DNA of 64,000 nucleotides from Liquorilactobacillus oeni DSM 19972. Its GTDB lineage: Bacteria > Bacillota > Bacilli > Lactobacillales > Lactobacillaceae. The stretch is taken from assembly GCF_001436275.1 (NCBI RefSeq), contig NZ_AZEH01000020.1:186001-250000 (forward strand), read 5' to 3'. Of this stretch, positions 1-11,091 are shown in pieces (the stretch's first letter is position 1; each line of letters begins with the position of its first letter). The notes under the pieces are model-generated. The model saw only the letters and a list, made by a program, of their open reading frames with translations. It made no database searches and was not told where the DNA came from. A program made the translations under genes and the position numbers.

Positions 1-524
1 GAACGTTCAGCTGCTTCTTTTATGACTTTTCCCATCTGTGCCACCGCATCCATATTGATTCCACTGCGTGTTGACCCTACATTTACAGATGCACAGACAA
101 GGTCAGTTTCAGACAGCACCTGCGGTAACGAATGAATCAAACGCAAATCGCCGCTTTGATAACCCTTTTGTACCAAAGCTGAAAAACCGCCAATAAAATT
201 AACACCTAAGTCTTTAGCAGCACGATCGAGTGTTTGTGCATATTTGAAATAATCATGATCCTTACAAGCAGCAGCAACAATTGAAATTGGTGTCACTGAA
301 ATTCGTTTATTAATAATTGGAATTCCATACTCCGCTTCAAGTTGCTGGCCCACCTTAACGAGATTTTTAGCCTTCGTCATTATCTTGTGGTAAATTCGTT
401 CACAGGCTCTTTCACTGTTGCTATCAATGCAATCCAAAAGGGAAATACCCATAGTAATTGTTCGTACATCCAGTTTTTCATCGGAGATCATATGAATCGT
501 TTCTATGATTTTTTCTGTTTCCAT
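1..524 (-). CDS. UPF0210 / PFL-family (DUF711) protein, 3' end missing
   Basis: The reading frame runs leftward from an ATG at 524 and leaves the window before its stop codon, so only about 174 N-terminal residues are visible. The protein begins [20 protein letters not shown] and contains [10 protein letters not shown] and [16 protein letters not shown], typical of the DUF711/UPF0210 family related to pyruvate-formate-lyase-like folds. Its biochemical function is not established. An AGGAGG ribosome site (536-541) overlaps the stop codon of the upstream ACT-domain gene, so the two are probably translationally coupled. This ACT plus UPF0210 pairing is common in Firmicutes and suggests an amino-acid-responsive role, which is inference. 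Confidence 0.88.
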   Translation of the reverse strand, partial: METEKIIETIHMISDEKLDVRTITMGISLLDCIDSNSERACERIYHKIMTKAKNLVKVGQQLEAEYGIPIINKRISVTPISIVAAACKDHDYFKYAQTLDRAAKDLGVNFIGGFSALVQKGYQSGDLRLIHSLPQVLSETDLVCASVNVGSTRSGINMDAVAQMGKVIKEAAER

Positions 525-540
525 CTAAATTCTGATCCTC

Positions 541-810
541 CTATAGTTGATGCATTGCATGATAAATTTCTGCGCGCCTGATTTTGATTTCTACTCCTAA
601 TTTTTTCCCTAATTCATCCAATTGTTGTGTCAATGCTACAAAGTCGAGATTTTCATTTCTTATTTCAACCATCATCATCATTGTGAAATAACCATCCATA
701 ATTGTTTGTGAAACGTCAAGAATATTAATTTTATTTTCAGCCAAAAAGTTACTAACACCAGCAATAATACCTACTTGGTCTTTACCGATAGTGGTCAAAA
801 TAGCTCTCAT
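541..810 (-). CDS. ACT domain protein (UPF0237 family)
   Basis: This 89-residue protein consists of a single ACT domain. It begins MRAILTTIGKDQVGIIAGVS, the usual opening of the UPF0237 family, followed by the FLAENKINILDVSQTIMDGYF stretch typical of ACT domains. ACT domains bind amino acids and act as small sensors. A longer frame opens at 828, but an AAAGAGGTG ribosome site sits the right distance before the ATG at 810, so I chose that start. The gene lies 16 bp upstream of the UPF0210 gene in the same direction and is probably its partner. The ligand is unknown. Confidence 0.9.
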   Translation of the reverse strand: MRAILTTIGKDQVGIIAGVSNFLAENKINILDVSQTIMDGYFTMMMMVEIRNENLDFVALTQQLDELGKKLGVEIKIRRAEIYHAMHQL

Positions 811-1006
811 GCAAAGCACCTCTTTCATTGAATTTTAATCTAACTTATGCTCAAGTATATCTTTTCCGCGATCTTTGTGCAAACATCATTTTCGACTCAG
901 TATATCATCAAATGTCACTGCCTTTTCCTTCTTGAATTTTTCTTTGCTTCCAACTAACATTAATGTGTTTGCAAGTTTCTACTATATTTAGGAAGGATGG
1001 CTCCTT

Positions 1007-2371
1007 ATGCCAATACAATTAAACTCTCGCAAGCGCACTATTATTACTATACTTCTTTTATTTTCAACGTTTATTTCGCTTGCCAGTCAAACAATGATGA
1101 TTACTGCATTGACTCCAATCCAGCAATCTTTAAAAATTACACTGACTAACGTTCAGTGGCTTACAACCGGTTATATTTTAGTTGTTGGAATAGTCATGCC
1201 ACTTTCTTCTAATCTCTATGAGAAGTTCAGCAATAGACAATTATTTTTATCAACTGTTGGCCTTTTTATTTGTGGAACATTACTGGGAGCAAGTGCCTCT
1301 AACTTTGAAATCCTGCTTTTGGCTCGCCTTTTGCAAGCATGTGCAGGCGGTATTTTGATGTCATTTCAGATGACAACGATGATTACGATCTATCCGCCTG
1401 AAAAAAGAGGAACTGTTCTGGGAATGTCTAGTCTAATAGTTGCTTCTGGCCCAGCAATTGGACCGACTATTTCGGGTGTTATTCTTCATTTCTTCAATTG
1501 GCAGTATTTATTTATTTTAATACTTCCTTTTATGTTTCTTATTTTAATCATAGGATTTATAACTTTTCCTAATTTTTCAAAACCGCAAGATATCAAGATC
1601 GACTTTATCTCTGTTTTTCTATCGCTTTTTGGCTCTGGAATAGCACTTGCAAGCTTAACTATCTTTCAGCAGAATATTCTTCTTGCGCTTTTAGCATTAC
1701 TTGTCGGTCTTTTTTTGTTATTTGTGTTTACTCGCCGGCAATTGCAACTTAAAAAACCGATGTTACGCGTTCAATTATTTAAATTACGTTCTTTTCGCCT
1801 GTTTACACTTGTTGGAATGCTGGCTTTCATGGTTCTGATCGGCACTGAACAGCTTATCCCGATCTTTGTTGAAAATGTTAAAGGCCTCAGCAGTATGCAA
1901 GCCGGGTTTGTACTTCTTCCAGGGGCAATTCTAAATGCCCTGTTTGCAGCTTTGGCAGGCCGTTATTATGATCTGCATGGTCCTAAACTGTTGCTTAATG
2001 TCGGGTTTGTACTTATGCTAATTGCTACGGTTCCCTTTTTACTAATGAATGAAAAAACACCGATTTGGATAATTACCTTTGCTTATCTGCTTAGGATGAT
2101 TGGGAATTCGTTAGTCTTTTCACCTGCAATGTCAGAAGCTTTCAGGGACGTTGCTCCTCTTTATGTCAGTCACGCATCCGCACTTAATAACTCTTTAAGG
2201 CAGATAGCTGCTTCTGTTTCAACGACTTTAATGATTGTGATTGCAGATATTCCACATTCTCTTGTTACAGGTACTCATCTAGCAATTGGTTTTACTGTTA
2301 TTCTGCTTTTAATCACAGAAACTCTATTTTTTAAATATACGCATACCGAAAAAACGCATAGCAAAAACTAG
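1007..2371 (+). CDS. MFS drug/solute efflux transporter, DHA2 (EmrB/QacA) type
   Basis: The 454-residue protein is almost entirely hydrophobic, with about 13-14 predicted membrane segments. It has the DHA2-family opening with an N-terminal helix rich in S and T, ALTPIQQSL and NVQWLTTGYILVVGIVMPLS, then the LLARLLQACAGGILMSF motif and a motif C-like GPAIGPTISGVI. Members are proton-coupled exporters of drugs or other hydrophobic solutes in the cytoplasmic membrane. GGAAGG at 991-996 precedes the ATG. It stands alone, divergent from the ACT gene and convergent with queH, and a palindrome-terminator element follows it. The substrate cannot be told from sequence. Confidence 0.88.
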   Translation: MPIQLNSRKRTIITILLLFSTFISLASQTMMITALTPIQQSLKITLTNVQWLTTGYILVVGIVMPLSSNLYEKFSNRQLFLSTVGLFICGTLLGASASNFEILLLARLLQACAGGILMSFQMTTMITIYPPEKRGTVLGMSSLIVASGPAIGPTISGVILHFFNWQYLFILILPFMFLILIIGFITFPNFSKPQDIKIDFISVFLSLFGSGIALASLTIFQQNILLALLALLVGLFLLFVFTRRQLQLKKPMLRVQLFKLRSFRLFTLVGMLAFMVLIGTEQLIPIFVENVKGLSSMQAGFVLLPGAILNALFAALAGRYYDLHGPKLLLNVGFVLMLIATVPFLLMNEKTPIWIITFAYLLRMIGNSLVFSPAMSEAFRDVAPLYVSHASALNNSLRQIAASVSTTLMIVIADIPHSLVTGTHLAIGFTVILLLITETLFFKYTHTEKTHSKN

Positions 2372-2408
2372 ATACAGTACATTGATGCATGATTACAAAA
2401 AAGAGGGA

Positions 2409-2630
2409 GTGTGCCAATAGCCGTTAGACTTTGAGCATTAACTGCTAATTACGAAGATAGTCCGAATTTGACTATGAGTAATTTGTGGTTAAGCAGAAAA
2501 GACTGACTATTGAAACACGTTGATATGAAATTGCAAAAGAGTCCAAAAAAATTGAGCCAAAACATAAGTTTTGACTCAGACCCCTTTTTTAATCTGAAAT
2601 AGGCACATTAACATGCTTCAATAATTAAGG
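2409..2630 (+). repeat. Palindrome-terminator element, copy A, with inverted partial second copy
   Basis: The body at 2409-2518 begins GTGTGCCAATAG and ends GACTATTGAAACAC-like, with an inner hairpin AATTAC..ATAGTC / GACTAT..GTAATT around a 7-nt loop. A terminator hairpin follows (2552-2579, then T6). After it, 2591-2630 is the reverse complement of the element's linker and right arm, so a second truncated copy faces the first across a shared terminator. It lies between the convergent MFS and queH genes. Confidence 0.8.
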
Positions 2631-2642
2631 TATGTAGTGTTA

Positions 2643-3422
2643 TTATTCAACTTTCTCACTTTTATCATGATAAACAAATCTTATCTCAGGAAATTCTGCG
2701 GCGCCATCTTTACCTTTAATAAATTCTATAGCTTCTCGTCTAATTTGCGGCAAATTAATCCCCTGCATTTTAGCCGCAAAAATACAACCGCAATAGCACT
2801 GTCTGTAAACATTATATTCTTTGCACATTTCAAGTGAACGCTGGTAGCCATTGTTTTTCTTAAAATCACTTGGCAGATACTTTGTAGTATAAAAATTCTG
2901 AACCTCTATTCCCACACTATTTACTACTTGCGAGTTTTTGTGCGGGCTAATAGTTAGTGCACTGCCAAAATAGTCAAAATTAAGTTCAACAGCCTTAGCA
3001 GCAACAATGTCCAAGCGATAGCTAAAACATACCCGGCAGCGTTTTGCACCTTCGGGTTCTTTTTCTAAACCTCTCACAGCTTCAAAATATTTCTGCGGTT
3101 CATAAGATGCTGCTAAAAAGCGAACGTGGTTGCCAGTTTTTTCATTAAAATCATGAATAAATTTTTGCTGCACATATTCACGTCGTTGATACTCTGCACG
3201 TGGATGAATATTAGAGTTTGCATAATATACGGTCACATCGGCGTATCTTGTTAAGTACTCAAGGGTGTATGTACTGCACGGTGCACAACAACTATGCAGC
3301 AAGATCTTAGGTCTGCTTTTGGTCAGCTGCCAATTTTTAACCATTTTTTGCAGGATTGTATCATAATTAATTTTCTGATTTGGATTTAGTCTATCCAAGA
3401 ATTCATGCAGATCAATCATCAC
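2643..3422 (-). CDS. queH: Epoxyqueuosine reductase QueH
   Basis: QueH reduces epoxyqueuosine to queuosine in the anticodon of certain tRNAs; it is the non-orthologous replacement for cobalamin-dependent QueG. The 259-residue protein shows the DUF208/QueH cysteine pattern: HSCCAPCS at residues 43-50 (C45, C46, C49), CRVCF at 129-133, and MCKEYNVYRQCYCGC ending near residue 213. These cysteines bind the iron-sulfur cluster and neighbouring metal in the family. An N-terminal extension of about 38 residues precedes the first motif. It is a single gene, convergent with the MFS gene. No other queuosine gene is visible here. Confidence 0.93.
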   Translation of the reverse strand: MMIDLHEFLDRLNPNQKINYDTILQKMVKNWQLTKSRPKILLHSCCAPCSTYTLEYLTRYADVTVYYANSNIHPRAEYQRREYVQQKFIHDFNEKTGNHVRFLAASYEPQKYFEAVRGLEKEPEGAKRCRVCFSYRLDIVAAKAVELNFDYFGSALTISPHKNSQVVNSVGIEVQNFYTTKYLPSDFKKNNGYQRSLEMCKEYNVYRQCYCGCIFAAKMQGINLPQIRREAIEFIKGKDGAAEFPEIRFVYHDKSEKVE

Positions 3423-3562
3423 AATTTCCCTTCCCTTAGGTGCTTTTTCATCGTATATAACTTCTTTATATACTTTCCATATGAGAACTAATTATATCTG
3501 AACAAAAGCTATTTCCAGTTCAGTATATACCTTGAGTAAATGTGCAACAATACCTTTCATTT

Positions 3563-4696
3563 TCAATATAGTTTTAGTGCTAAACAGACTCTTTTATATA
3601 GACGAGCTGCAATTTTCATACCTCCTTCTTTACCTATATGCAAATGATCTCCAAGATCATATGTATCAGCCAATTGTCCTTCATTATTTTCGACAAAATT
3701 GTTATGAAAAACATACCCTCTTCCCCTTACCAACTGATTGAGTCTACGTCGTATCTGTTGAGCATTATTATACATTTTTGTATGAAATACAGTATTATTA
3801 TGGCCTAGCTTAAAAGGAAAAAGATCTCCCCAAAGAAGTACACCGCCATTTTCTGAAACCAAGAGCTGTACCTTAGCCATAGCTTCTGCTAATTCCTCAG
3901 CAGATACCAATTGTGCTTGGGCCTGCGTGCTGAGTAAAGGTAAAATAAGATCATTTCCACCCGCAAAAACAAATACCAGATCAGGTTTAATATTGAGCAA
4001 CTTTGGTACTCTTTCTAGCAGTCCTTGACCAAAAGTCTGATAAAGCAGCTCATCTTCGGGAGCATCATGCAATACCCTGTTTCCTGAAATTCCACTATTT
4101 AATGCTACAACCTTTTCTGGAAAGTTTCGATATAATTTTGCAGTTAAACTATCGCTGATTAAACCCATCTCAATAAGAGAGTCTCCAGTAAACAAAATTA
4201 CTTTTGGCTGCTTTACCGTATAAAGTTGAACTTGATCTAAGCAAAACCAGCCTCTTCGTGCCGTAAAAGAACTGCGTAGCCGCGGTAATCCATCTGCTTT
4301 GCGAATAATCCCTGCATTAGTTAGCGTTGTATCATAAGTATTGCCGAAATCCGTATAAGTCTGCGGCTTATTACTGCTTAACCTAAGAAAAATTTTCTCA
4401 CCTGCTTGAACCTTAACCTCAAGCGGATCCGTTTTAATTTTTCCTCCTTGGGGAATTTTGATGATTGGCGATCCTTGCAATGTTACCTGAAGTTTCACAT
4501 GAAACGTCTCATCTTTTGAGAATTCGACGTTTTGAAATATTAGCTCCTGTTTTCCATAAAGATTAGCTAATCTGAAGCGTATCTTAGTCCCTGTAAGGTT
4601 TGAAGTTACCTGAATAATTTGTGTCAATTGTTCCATTTTAAAAGGGAGTGAAGAAAAATCATTGCAAGTATGCATCCAAATTGTTTGCCACTTCAC
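3563..4696 (-). CDS. SGNH/GDSL-family hydrolase
   Basis: The C-terminal half carries the blocks of SGNH esterases: FTGDSLIEMG with the nucleophile Ser173 (block I), the SGISGNRV glycine block near 201-208, AGGNDL at 245-250 (block III), and GDHLHIGKEG with Asp350 and His353 (block V). The first 160 residues form a separate beta-rich region (TSNLTGTKIRFRLANLYG) seen in cell-wall or polysaccharide esterases. No signal peptide or membrane segment is visible, so the protein is probably cytoplasmic. The substrate is unknown; an acyl or acetyl ester on a carbohydrate is a reasonable guess. It is a single gene with a palindrome-terminator element upstream. Confidence 0.85.
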   Translation of the reverse strand: MKWQTIWMHTCNDFSSLPFKMEQLTQIIQVTSNLTGTKIRFRLANLYGKQELIFQNVEFSKDETFHVKLQVTLQGSPIIKIPQGGKIKTDPLEVKVQAGEKIFLRLSSNKPQTYTDFGNTYDTTLTNAGIIRKADGLPRLRSSFTARRGWFCLDQVQLYTVKQPKVILFTGDSLIEMGLISDSLTAKLYRNFPEKVVALNSGISGNRVLHDAPEDELLYQTFGQGLLERVPKLLNIKPDLVFVFAGGNDLILPLLSTQAQAQLVSAEELAEAMAKVQLLVSENGGVLLWGDLFPFKLGHNNTVFHTKMYNNAQQIRRRLNQLVRGRGYVFHNNFVENNEGQLADTYDLGDHLHIGKEGGMKIAARLYKRVCLALKLY

Positions 4697-4782
4697 TTAA
4701 AAAACCTCCAGTTTGTTTTCTGTCAGCATTAATTCTTGTATAAATTAAACCTAAAAAACGATTGCTGTAACATCCCAAAAAC

Positions 4783-4936
4783 ATTAGGCTTTGAGCATTA
4801 ACTATGTATTACGAACATAGTCTGAACTTGACTATGATTAAAATTCGCGATTGAGCGGGCCAGACACATATTAATGCGCCTATTTCAGATTAAAAACAGA
4901 GGAACTGGGTCAAAAGTTATTTGACCCAATTCCCTT
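4783..4936 (+). repeat. Palindrome-terminator element, copy B (degenerate)
   Basis: The sequence keeps CTTTGAGCATTAACT, the inner ACGAACATAGTC / GACTATG hairpin, the TTTCAGATTAAAAACA linker, and a terminator hairpin with a GGAACTGGGTCAAAA left arm. The outer left arm is damaged and the terminator centre has lost a few bases. It lies between the 3' end of the pdh-lplA operon and the start of the SGNH gene. Its palindrome can therefore end the leftward pdh transcript. Confidence 0.72.
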
Positions 4937-5099
4937 CCCCAAACTACTATTAAAAGTGTTTCAAAAATTTATTTTTTCAAATACAAGATTGCTAGTAGTC
5001 CGCTTTTATCTATTTTATGTTTCTAACTCACCGCGTATCTCAGCAAATCTTAGACCCTATCACATACTTCTTAAACGTTGCTTTTCGTAATTGCAATTT

Positions 5100-6119
5100 T
5101 TAATTTGCCAACAAGCTAATAACCTCTTGACGTGGAATACCTTGGAAATATTTGTTCAAGTCAATATCTTTTAAGGCTTCCACTATTTTAGCTTCGTCAA
5201 AGATGCATCCTTCAAGCAAATCTTCTAATTTTTGCACATTATCTGTTCCAAAAAAGTCACCATAGAATTTAATATTTTCAATTTTGCCCTTTTCAACCAA
5301 AATCCGTGCATCAATTGTTCCACTATTAAAATGTTGTCGTTTTTTGACAGTGAAATTAGGTGAATGACCGTATACCCAATCCCAGTTGCTGTAATACTTT
5401 TCTTCTATCTTGTCAATTTCTTTTTCGTCTTCTGGGGTCAGATGATACTGGTGCTTTTGTGCTTCTTCCATACTATCAACCCCGAGAACGCGCATGACCA
5501 GCAAGTCACGAAACTGCTCAGTCGTAATATCGTGGTAAGCCGGCGCCAGATAAGGCCTAAGGTTAGTAACTCTGCTTCTAACAGACTTGATTCCCTTTGA
5601 TTGTATTTTGTCTAACGGAACATTTAAAGTCTTAGTTACTTCATCCGTATCCACATCAAGCATCAAAGTTCCATGTGAAAAGGTCTTTCCTCCTCTAGTA
5701 TACATCGCATTACCAGAAAATTTTTTCCCGTCTACTACAATATCATTCCTGCCGGTAACTTCTGCACCAGCAACGCCAATCTCATGCAAGGCTGAAACAA
5801 TTGGAGCAACCATTGTTTTAAAATCCCCAAAACGATGATGATCTGCATCCACAATAAAGCTGAAGCAAAGATTCCCAAGGTCCTGATACATTGCACCGCC
5901 GCCTGACAAACGACGAGTAATAGTAACGTCATGATCACGGCAATATTTCTGATCAATTTCTTCAATGGTATTTTGATTGCGTCCCACAATTACACATGAT
6001 TTTTCAATATAAAACAGCATCATGGGCAATTTTAAATCATCATTATTCATCAGATACTGTTCAGTTGCAAGATTTCTTCTAATATCAAAATTTTTCATTG
6101 CTACGTACTGCACTGTCAC
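5100..6119 (-). CDS. lplA: Lipoate--protein ligase
   Basis: The enzyme activates free lipoate with ATP and attaches it to lysines of lipoyl domains. The 339-residue protein has the family signatures VGRNQNTIEEID, RRLSGGGAMYQDLGNLCFSF near residues 69-88 (the lipoate/AMP-binding RRxSGGGAVxxDxGN motif) and GRNDIVVDGKKFSGNA, plus the C-terminal accessory domain. It starts 12 bp after pdhD and is the last gene of the pyruvate dehydrogenase operon. Its most likely target is therefore the lipoyl lysine of the E2 subunit. A role as the main lipoate scavenger is inference. Confidence 0.93.
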   Translation of the reverse strand: MTVQYVAMKNFDIRRNLATEQYLMNNDDLKLPMMLFYIEKSCVIVGRNQNTIEEIDQKYCRDHDVTITRRLSGGGAMYQDLGNLCFSFIVDADHHRFGDFKTMVAPIVSALHEIGVAGAEVTGRNDIVVDGKKFSGNAMYTRGGKTFSHGTLMLDVDTDEVTKTLNVPLDKIQSKGIKSVRSRVTNLRPYLAPAYHDITTEQFRDLLVMRVLGVDSMEEAQKHQYHLTPEDEKEIDKIEEKYYSNWDWVYGHSPNFTVKKRQHFNSGTIDARILVEKGKIENIKFYGDFFGTDNVQKLEDLLEGCIFDEAKIVEALKDIDLNKYFQGIPRQEVISLLAN

Positions 6120-6131
6120 CGCTTCCCTTCA

Positions 6132-7538
6132 TCAAATGTTAACCGGCAGCCCCATTGCCAAATCCGCAGCATCCATAACGGCCTCACTGACACTTGGATG
6201 CGGATGAATAGTTAGCGAAATGTCCTCAATGGTTGATCCAGTTTCAATAGCAAGCGTTAACTCTGTTATCAAATCACTGGCATTTGGCCCCACAATTTGC
6301 GCCCCTACCAAGACATGACTCTCACTTTCAAACACTAATCTCACAAACCCATTTGTGCTGCTTAATGAGATAGCCCGACCGTTTGCTGCAAAAGGAAATT
6401 GTGCTTTTTTAACTGTCAAGCCTTGTTTTTTGGCCTCAGCAACCGTTAAACCAGTTGTTGCAATTTCACTATCTGTATAACAAACTGCCGGCATTGCACG
6501 ATAGTCTATAATCGCCTTTGAACCTGAGATTGCTTCAGCTGCAATTTTACCTTCGTAACTTGCCTTATGTGCAAGTGCGGGCCCGGCAACTATATCGCCA
6601 ATCGCAAAGATATTTGGAATAGATGTTCTTCCTTGAGCATCAACTTCAATCAGACCTTTCTGACCAATTTTGATGCCGACATGTTCTAATCCCATTTCAG
6701 CAGTGTTGGCCTTACGGCCGACACAGACAATACAATAATCAGATTTAAGCTGTTTTTCTTTCCCGGCAACTTCAAATGTAATCGTAGTCCCATCATTCGT
6801 TTGCTCAGCTTTTTTGGCCATAGCTTTTGTGTAGATATCTACCTTCTGCCCGCTAAAATGATTTTCGATCACAGAAACCAGATCGGGCTCATAGTTTGCA
6901 AGAATACGGTCAGCACCTTCCAGAATTGATACATGAGAGCCCAGGTTTGCATACGCCGAAGCGAGCTCACATCCGATGTAGCCGCCGCCCACTACTACTA
7001 ACTCTTTGGGAACTTCTTCTAATGCCAAAGCGCCTGTTGAATCTAAGACCCTCCCTTCAAATTTAAAATTAGGAATTTCAACCGGATGGCTGCCGGTTGC
7101 AATAATCAAGTTATTGAAAGTATAGGTTTGCGCATGATCCTCATTAATTACCCGCAGTTCATGGTCATCCTTTAAAAAAGCACTTCCCCATACAACATCA
7201 ATGTGATGCTTTTTAAAAAGTCCAGCGACACCTCCGGTTAATTTGTCCACAACATTCTCTTTTTTCCACTTTTGAGTCTGTTTAAAATCCAGCTTAGCAC
7301 CAGTGATTCGCAAACCCATTTCAGAAGACTCTTTTGCACGCCGATATCTATGTGCAACCTCAATCAGCGCTTTAGAAGGAATGCAGCCAACATTTAAACA
7401 AACTCCCCCAATAAACTCTCTTTCGATAACAGTCACTTTTTGTCCCTTTTCTGCCGCTCTAATAGCTGCAACATAACCGCCAGGCCCTGTTCCAATTACA
7501 ACTGTATCTAAATCTATTGCAAAATCTCCAACTACCAT
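6132..7538 (-). CDS. pdhD: Dihydrolipoyl dehydrogenase (E3) of pyruvate dehydrogenase
   Basis: This flavoprotein reoxidises dihydrolipoyl groups on E2 with NAD+. In the 468 residues I see the FAD-binding GTGPGG (16-21), the redox disulfide in GGVCLNVGCIPSKAL (Cys47, Cys52), an NAD-binding GGGYIGCELA in the middle, the second FAD motif AIGDIVAGPALAHKA, and the C-terminal HPHPSVSE with the base pair His447 and Glu452. The length is normal for the family. It lies 6 bp after pdhC and 12 bp before lplA. Confidence 0.96.
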   Translation of the reverse strand: MVVGDFAIDLDTVVIGTGPGGYVAAIRAAEKGQKVTVIEREFIGGVCLNVGCIPSKALIEVAHRYRRAKESSEMGLRITGAKLDFKQTQKWKKENVVDKLTGGVAGLFKKHHIDVVWGSAFLKDDHELRVINEDHAQTYTFNNLIIATGSHPVEIPNFKFEGRVLDSTGALALEEVPKELVVVGGGYIGCELASAYANLGSHVSILEGADRILANYEPDLVSVIENHFSGQKVDIYTKAMAKKAEQTNDGTTITFEVAGKEKQLKSDYCIVCVGRKANTAEMGLEHVGIKIGQKGLIEVDAQGRTSIPNIFAIGDIVAGPALAHKASYEGKIAAEAISGSKAIIDYRAMPAVCYTDSEIATTGLTVAEAKKQGLTVKKAQFPFAANGRAISLSSTNGFVRLVFESESHVLVGAQIVGPNASDLITELTLAIETGSTIEDISLTIHPHPSVSEAVMDAADLAMGLPVNI

Positions 7539-7544
7539 CTGTGC

Positions 7545-8879
7545 TCATCCTTCCATTAATAAGAGTTCAGGGTCGCTTAACAGCTCACTCAACCGATTCA
7601 GTGCCTTTTGTGCAGTTGCTCCATCAATTACACGATGATCAAACGAAAGTGATAACTTCAGAACACGGGCAACCTTAACCTGATCTTCTTCCACTACGGC
7701 TTCTTTTGTAATCCTACCAAGACCAAGAATTGCTACTTCTGGCAAGTTCACTATTGGAGTAAAGAAACCGCCGCCAATTGAACCGATATTAGTGATTGAC
7801 ATTCCAGTGTACTTCATATCCTCACTGCTGAGTTTTGCGTCTTTTGCTTTTTTAGTATTTTCACTAATTTGACGGGCAATCACAAAGATGCTCTTTTGGT
7901 CGGCATTTTTGACATTCGGAACAAACAGCCCCCTGTCAGTGTCAGTAGCTACCCCTACATTAATATAGTCACGGTAAACAATTCCTTGATTCTCCATATC
8001 AACTTTAGAATTAAAGATTGGAAATTCTCTCATCACACATGCCAATGCTTTAACTACATAAGCTAAAAAAGTCAGTTTAATCTCTCTTTGTGCAGCAACT
8101 TCCTTATATTTCTTACGGTGATCCCATAACTTGTCAACAATCACGTCATCAAAAACAGTTACAGAAGGAATATTAGCATTGCTGTTTGCCATGGCCTTTG
8201 CAGTTGCTTTACGGACTCCAGACATCTTTTCTCGTGTTTCAGACCATTGACTGCTACTTGGAGCTGCTTTCCCAGACTGCTCTTTCTCTTTTGATACTGC
8301 CTCTTCTTTTTGAGCAGCTTCTTGCGGTCCATTCTTAATAAATGCGTCCACGTCAGCCTTTGTCACATGCCCATGACTTCCGCTTCCTTTGACTTGCATC
8401 AAGTCAACATCTTGTTCACGAGCATAAACACGTACTGCAGGCATCGCCAATACTGGTAAAGTTCGCTCAGGAACAGCCGGAATTGAGCCGCTTGATGACG
8501 TACTTTGTTTTGACGAAACCTCCTTTGTTTCTTCCTGTTCTTTTGTTTCTTCGGATTTTGTGGTTTCTTGAGAATTCTCTGTTTCCTTTACAGCGGTTTC
8601 TTGCTGAACAGCGTTATCTTCTGTTTGGTTACCCTCTCCAGCCACTTCAAACTCAACTAGTGCCTGGCCGACTTCTGCTGTTTCACCCTCTTCAACAAGA
8701 ATATTTTTAACTTTACCGGAAACAGGAGAAGGAATTTCTTCAACTGACTTATCATTTTCAATCTCCAGCAGATCATCGTCTTCTTTTAATTCATCGCCTG
8801 GTTTAACGTACCATTGCGCAACTGTACCTTCTGAAATACCTTCGCCAATATCTGGCAGCTTAAACTGATACACGCCCAT
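7545..8879 (-). CDS. pdhC: Dihydrolipoamide acetyltransferase (E2) of pyruvate dehydrogenase
   Basis: The core subunit transfers acetyl groups from lipoyl to CoA. Residues 1-80 form one lipoyl domain with the lipoylated Lys44 in IENDKSVEE. A Glu/Gln/Thr-rich linker (about 85-135) follows, then a peripheral subunit-binding domain (VRVYAREQDVDL to TKADVDAFI, about 147-185), a second charged linker, and the catalytic domain ending with SFDHRVIDGATA (His415, Asp419). It has one lipoyl domain, fewer than many Gram-positive E2 chains. It sits between pdhB and pdhD with gaps of 6-12 bp. Confidence 0.96.
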   Translation of the reverse strand: MGVYQFKLPDIGEGISEGTVAQWYVKPGDELKEDDDLLEIENDKSVEEIPSPVSGKVKNILVEEGETAEVGQALVEFEVAGEGNQTEDNAVQQETAVKETENSQETTKSEETKEQEETKEVSSKQSTSSSGSIPAVPERTLPVLAMPAVRVYAREQDVDLMQVKGSGSHGHVTKADVDAFIKNGPQEAAQKEEAVSKEKEQSGKAAPSSSQWSETREKMSGVRKATAKAMANSNANIPSVTVFDDVIVDKLWDHRKKYKEVAAQREIKLTFLAYVVKALACVMREFPIFNSKVDMENQGIVYRDYINVGVATDTDRGLFVPNVKNADQKSIFVIARQISENTKKAKDAKLSSEDMKYTGMSITNIGSIGGGFFTPIVNLPEVAILGLGRITKEAVVEEDQVKVARVLKLSLSFDHRVIDGATAQKALNRLSELLSDPELLLMEG

Positions 8880-8890
8880 TTTTACGCCTC

Positions 8891-9868
8891 CTAATATTCC
8901 AAAACCTTATTTGCTTTTTCCAAAATATCTCCTTTATTAGGCAGCCAGTCACTTTCGGCTTCACTAAATGGATAAGGAGTATTCGGTGCTGTTACACGAC
9001 CAATCGGTGCTTTTAAATAAAGGATACCGTCTTCCGCAAGCAAAGCCGCAACGTGTGCCCCAACTCCAGCTTGTTCTTGTGCTTCTTGTACAATAACTAC
9101 ACGTCCAGTCTTTTTGACAGATTTCAAAATTGTTTCTTCATCAAGCGGAGAAACCGTTCGTAAGTCTATCACTTCTGCGTCAATATTTTGTTTTGCCAAT
9201 TCTTCACTTGCTTTAAGGCTCTCTTGTACCATCGCACCATATGCAATCAGTGTAATATCTTTACCTTCTTTGACAACATTGGCCTTATCTAGTGGTACTG
9301 TATACGCTTCATCAGGTACATCCGCTTTAAATGAACGATATAGTTTCATGTGTTCTAAGAAAACAACCGGATCATCTGCGCGAATTGCTGAAATCAAAAG
9401 CCCTTTTGCATCGTAAGGATTGCTTGGGATAACTACACGCAATCCCGGAATCTGCGCCATCAAGCCCTCCAGACTGTCTGCATGCAGTTCTGGTGTATGA
9501 ACTCCACCGCCAAAAGGAGCCCGAATGGTTATAGGTACTTTTCGTGTACCGCCTAACCTGAATCTGATCCGTGATAGCTGTCCAGCTATTTGGTCCATTG
9601 TCTCGAATACAAAACCGAAAAATTGGATCTCAGGAACGGGCCGAAAACCCTGCAATGCAAGCCCTGTAGATAACCCGATAATTCCTGATTCAGCAAGCGG
9701 CGTGTCAAAAACACGCTTTTCACCATGCTTTTTTTGCAGATCCTCTGTTGCGCGGAATACACCACCGTTTTTACCCACATCTTCACCAAAAACCAGTACT
9801 TTTTCGTCGCGGGTAAGTTCTTCATCCATCGCATCCGTAATGGCTTTAATCATTGTCTTTTTCGTCAT
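8891..9868 (-). CDS. pdhB: Pyruvate dehydrogenase E1 component, beta subunit
   Basis: Together with PdhA it decarboxylates pyruvate using thiamine diphosphate and acetylates the E2 lipoyl arm. The 325 residues contain the E1-beta signatures [56 protein letters not shown] and [19 protein letters not shown]. The length is typical. It is spaced 2 bp after pdhA, which implies tight co-translation of the two halves of the heterotetramer. Confidence 0.96.
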   Translation of the reverse strand: MTKKTMIKAITDAMDEELTRDEKVLVFGEDVGKNGGVFRATEDLQKKHGEKRVFDTPLAESGIIGLSTGLALQGFRPVPEIQFFGFVFETMDQIAGQLSRIRFRLGGTRKVPITIRAPFGGGVHTPELHADSLEGLMAQIPGLRVVIPSNPYDAKGLLISAIRADDPVVFLEHMKLYRSFKADVPDEAYTVPLDKANVVKEGKDITLIAYGAMVQESLKASEELAKQNIDAEVIDLRTVSPLDEETILKSVKKTGRVVIVQEAQEQAGVGAHVAALLAEDGILYLKAPIGRVTAPNTPYPFSEAESDWLPNKGDILEKANKVLEY

Positions 9869-9870
9869 GA

Positions 9871-11010
<1,140 letters not shown>

Positions 11011-11074
11011 CTAGGCTAACAGTATCTGATAATCAATATGCCATAATTTTTCCCCTCTTGCTAACAATACGTAT

Positions 11075-11091
11075 TTGTAAAACGCTTACAA
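11075..11091. promoter_or_regulatory. Cre-like palindrome upstream of pdhA
   Basis: TTGTAAAACGCTTACAA is a symmetric site (TTGTAA, 5-nt centre, TTACAA) with a central CG, resembling a catabolite-responsive element but one base longer than the usual 14-bp core. It lies about 100 bp upstream of the pdhA start. I could not place a convincing -35/-10 pair beside it, so the regulatory role is inference. Confidence 0.35.

Noticed and set aside
5735-5989. Hydrophobic frame inside lplA in another frame
   Set aside because: It is a shadow of the lipoate ligase coding sequence on the same strand.
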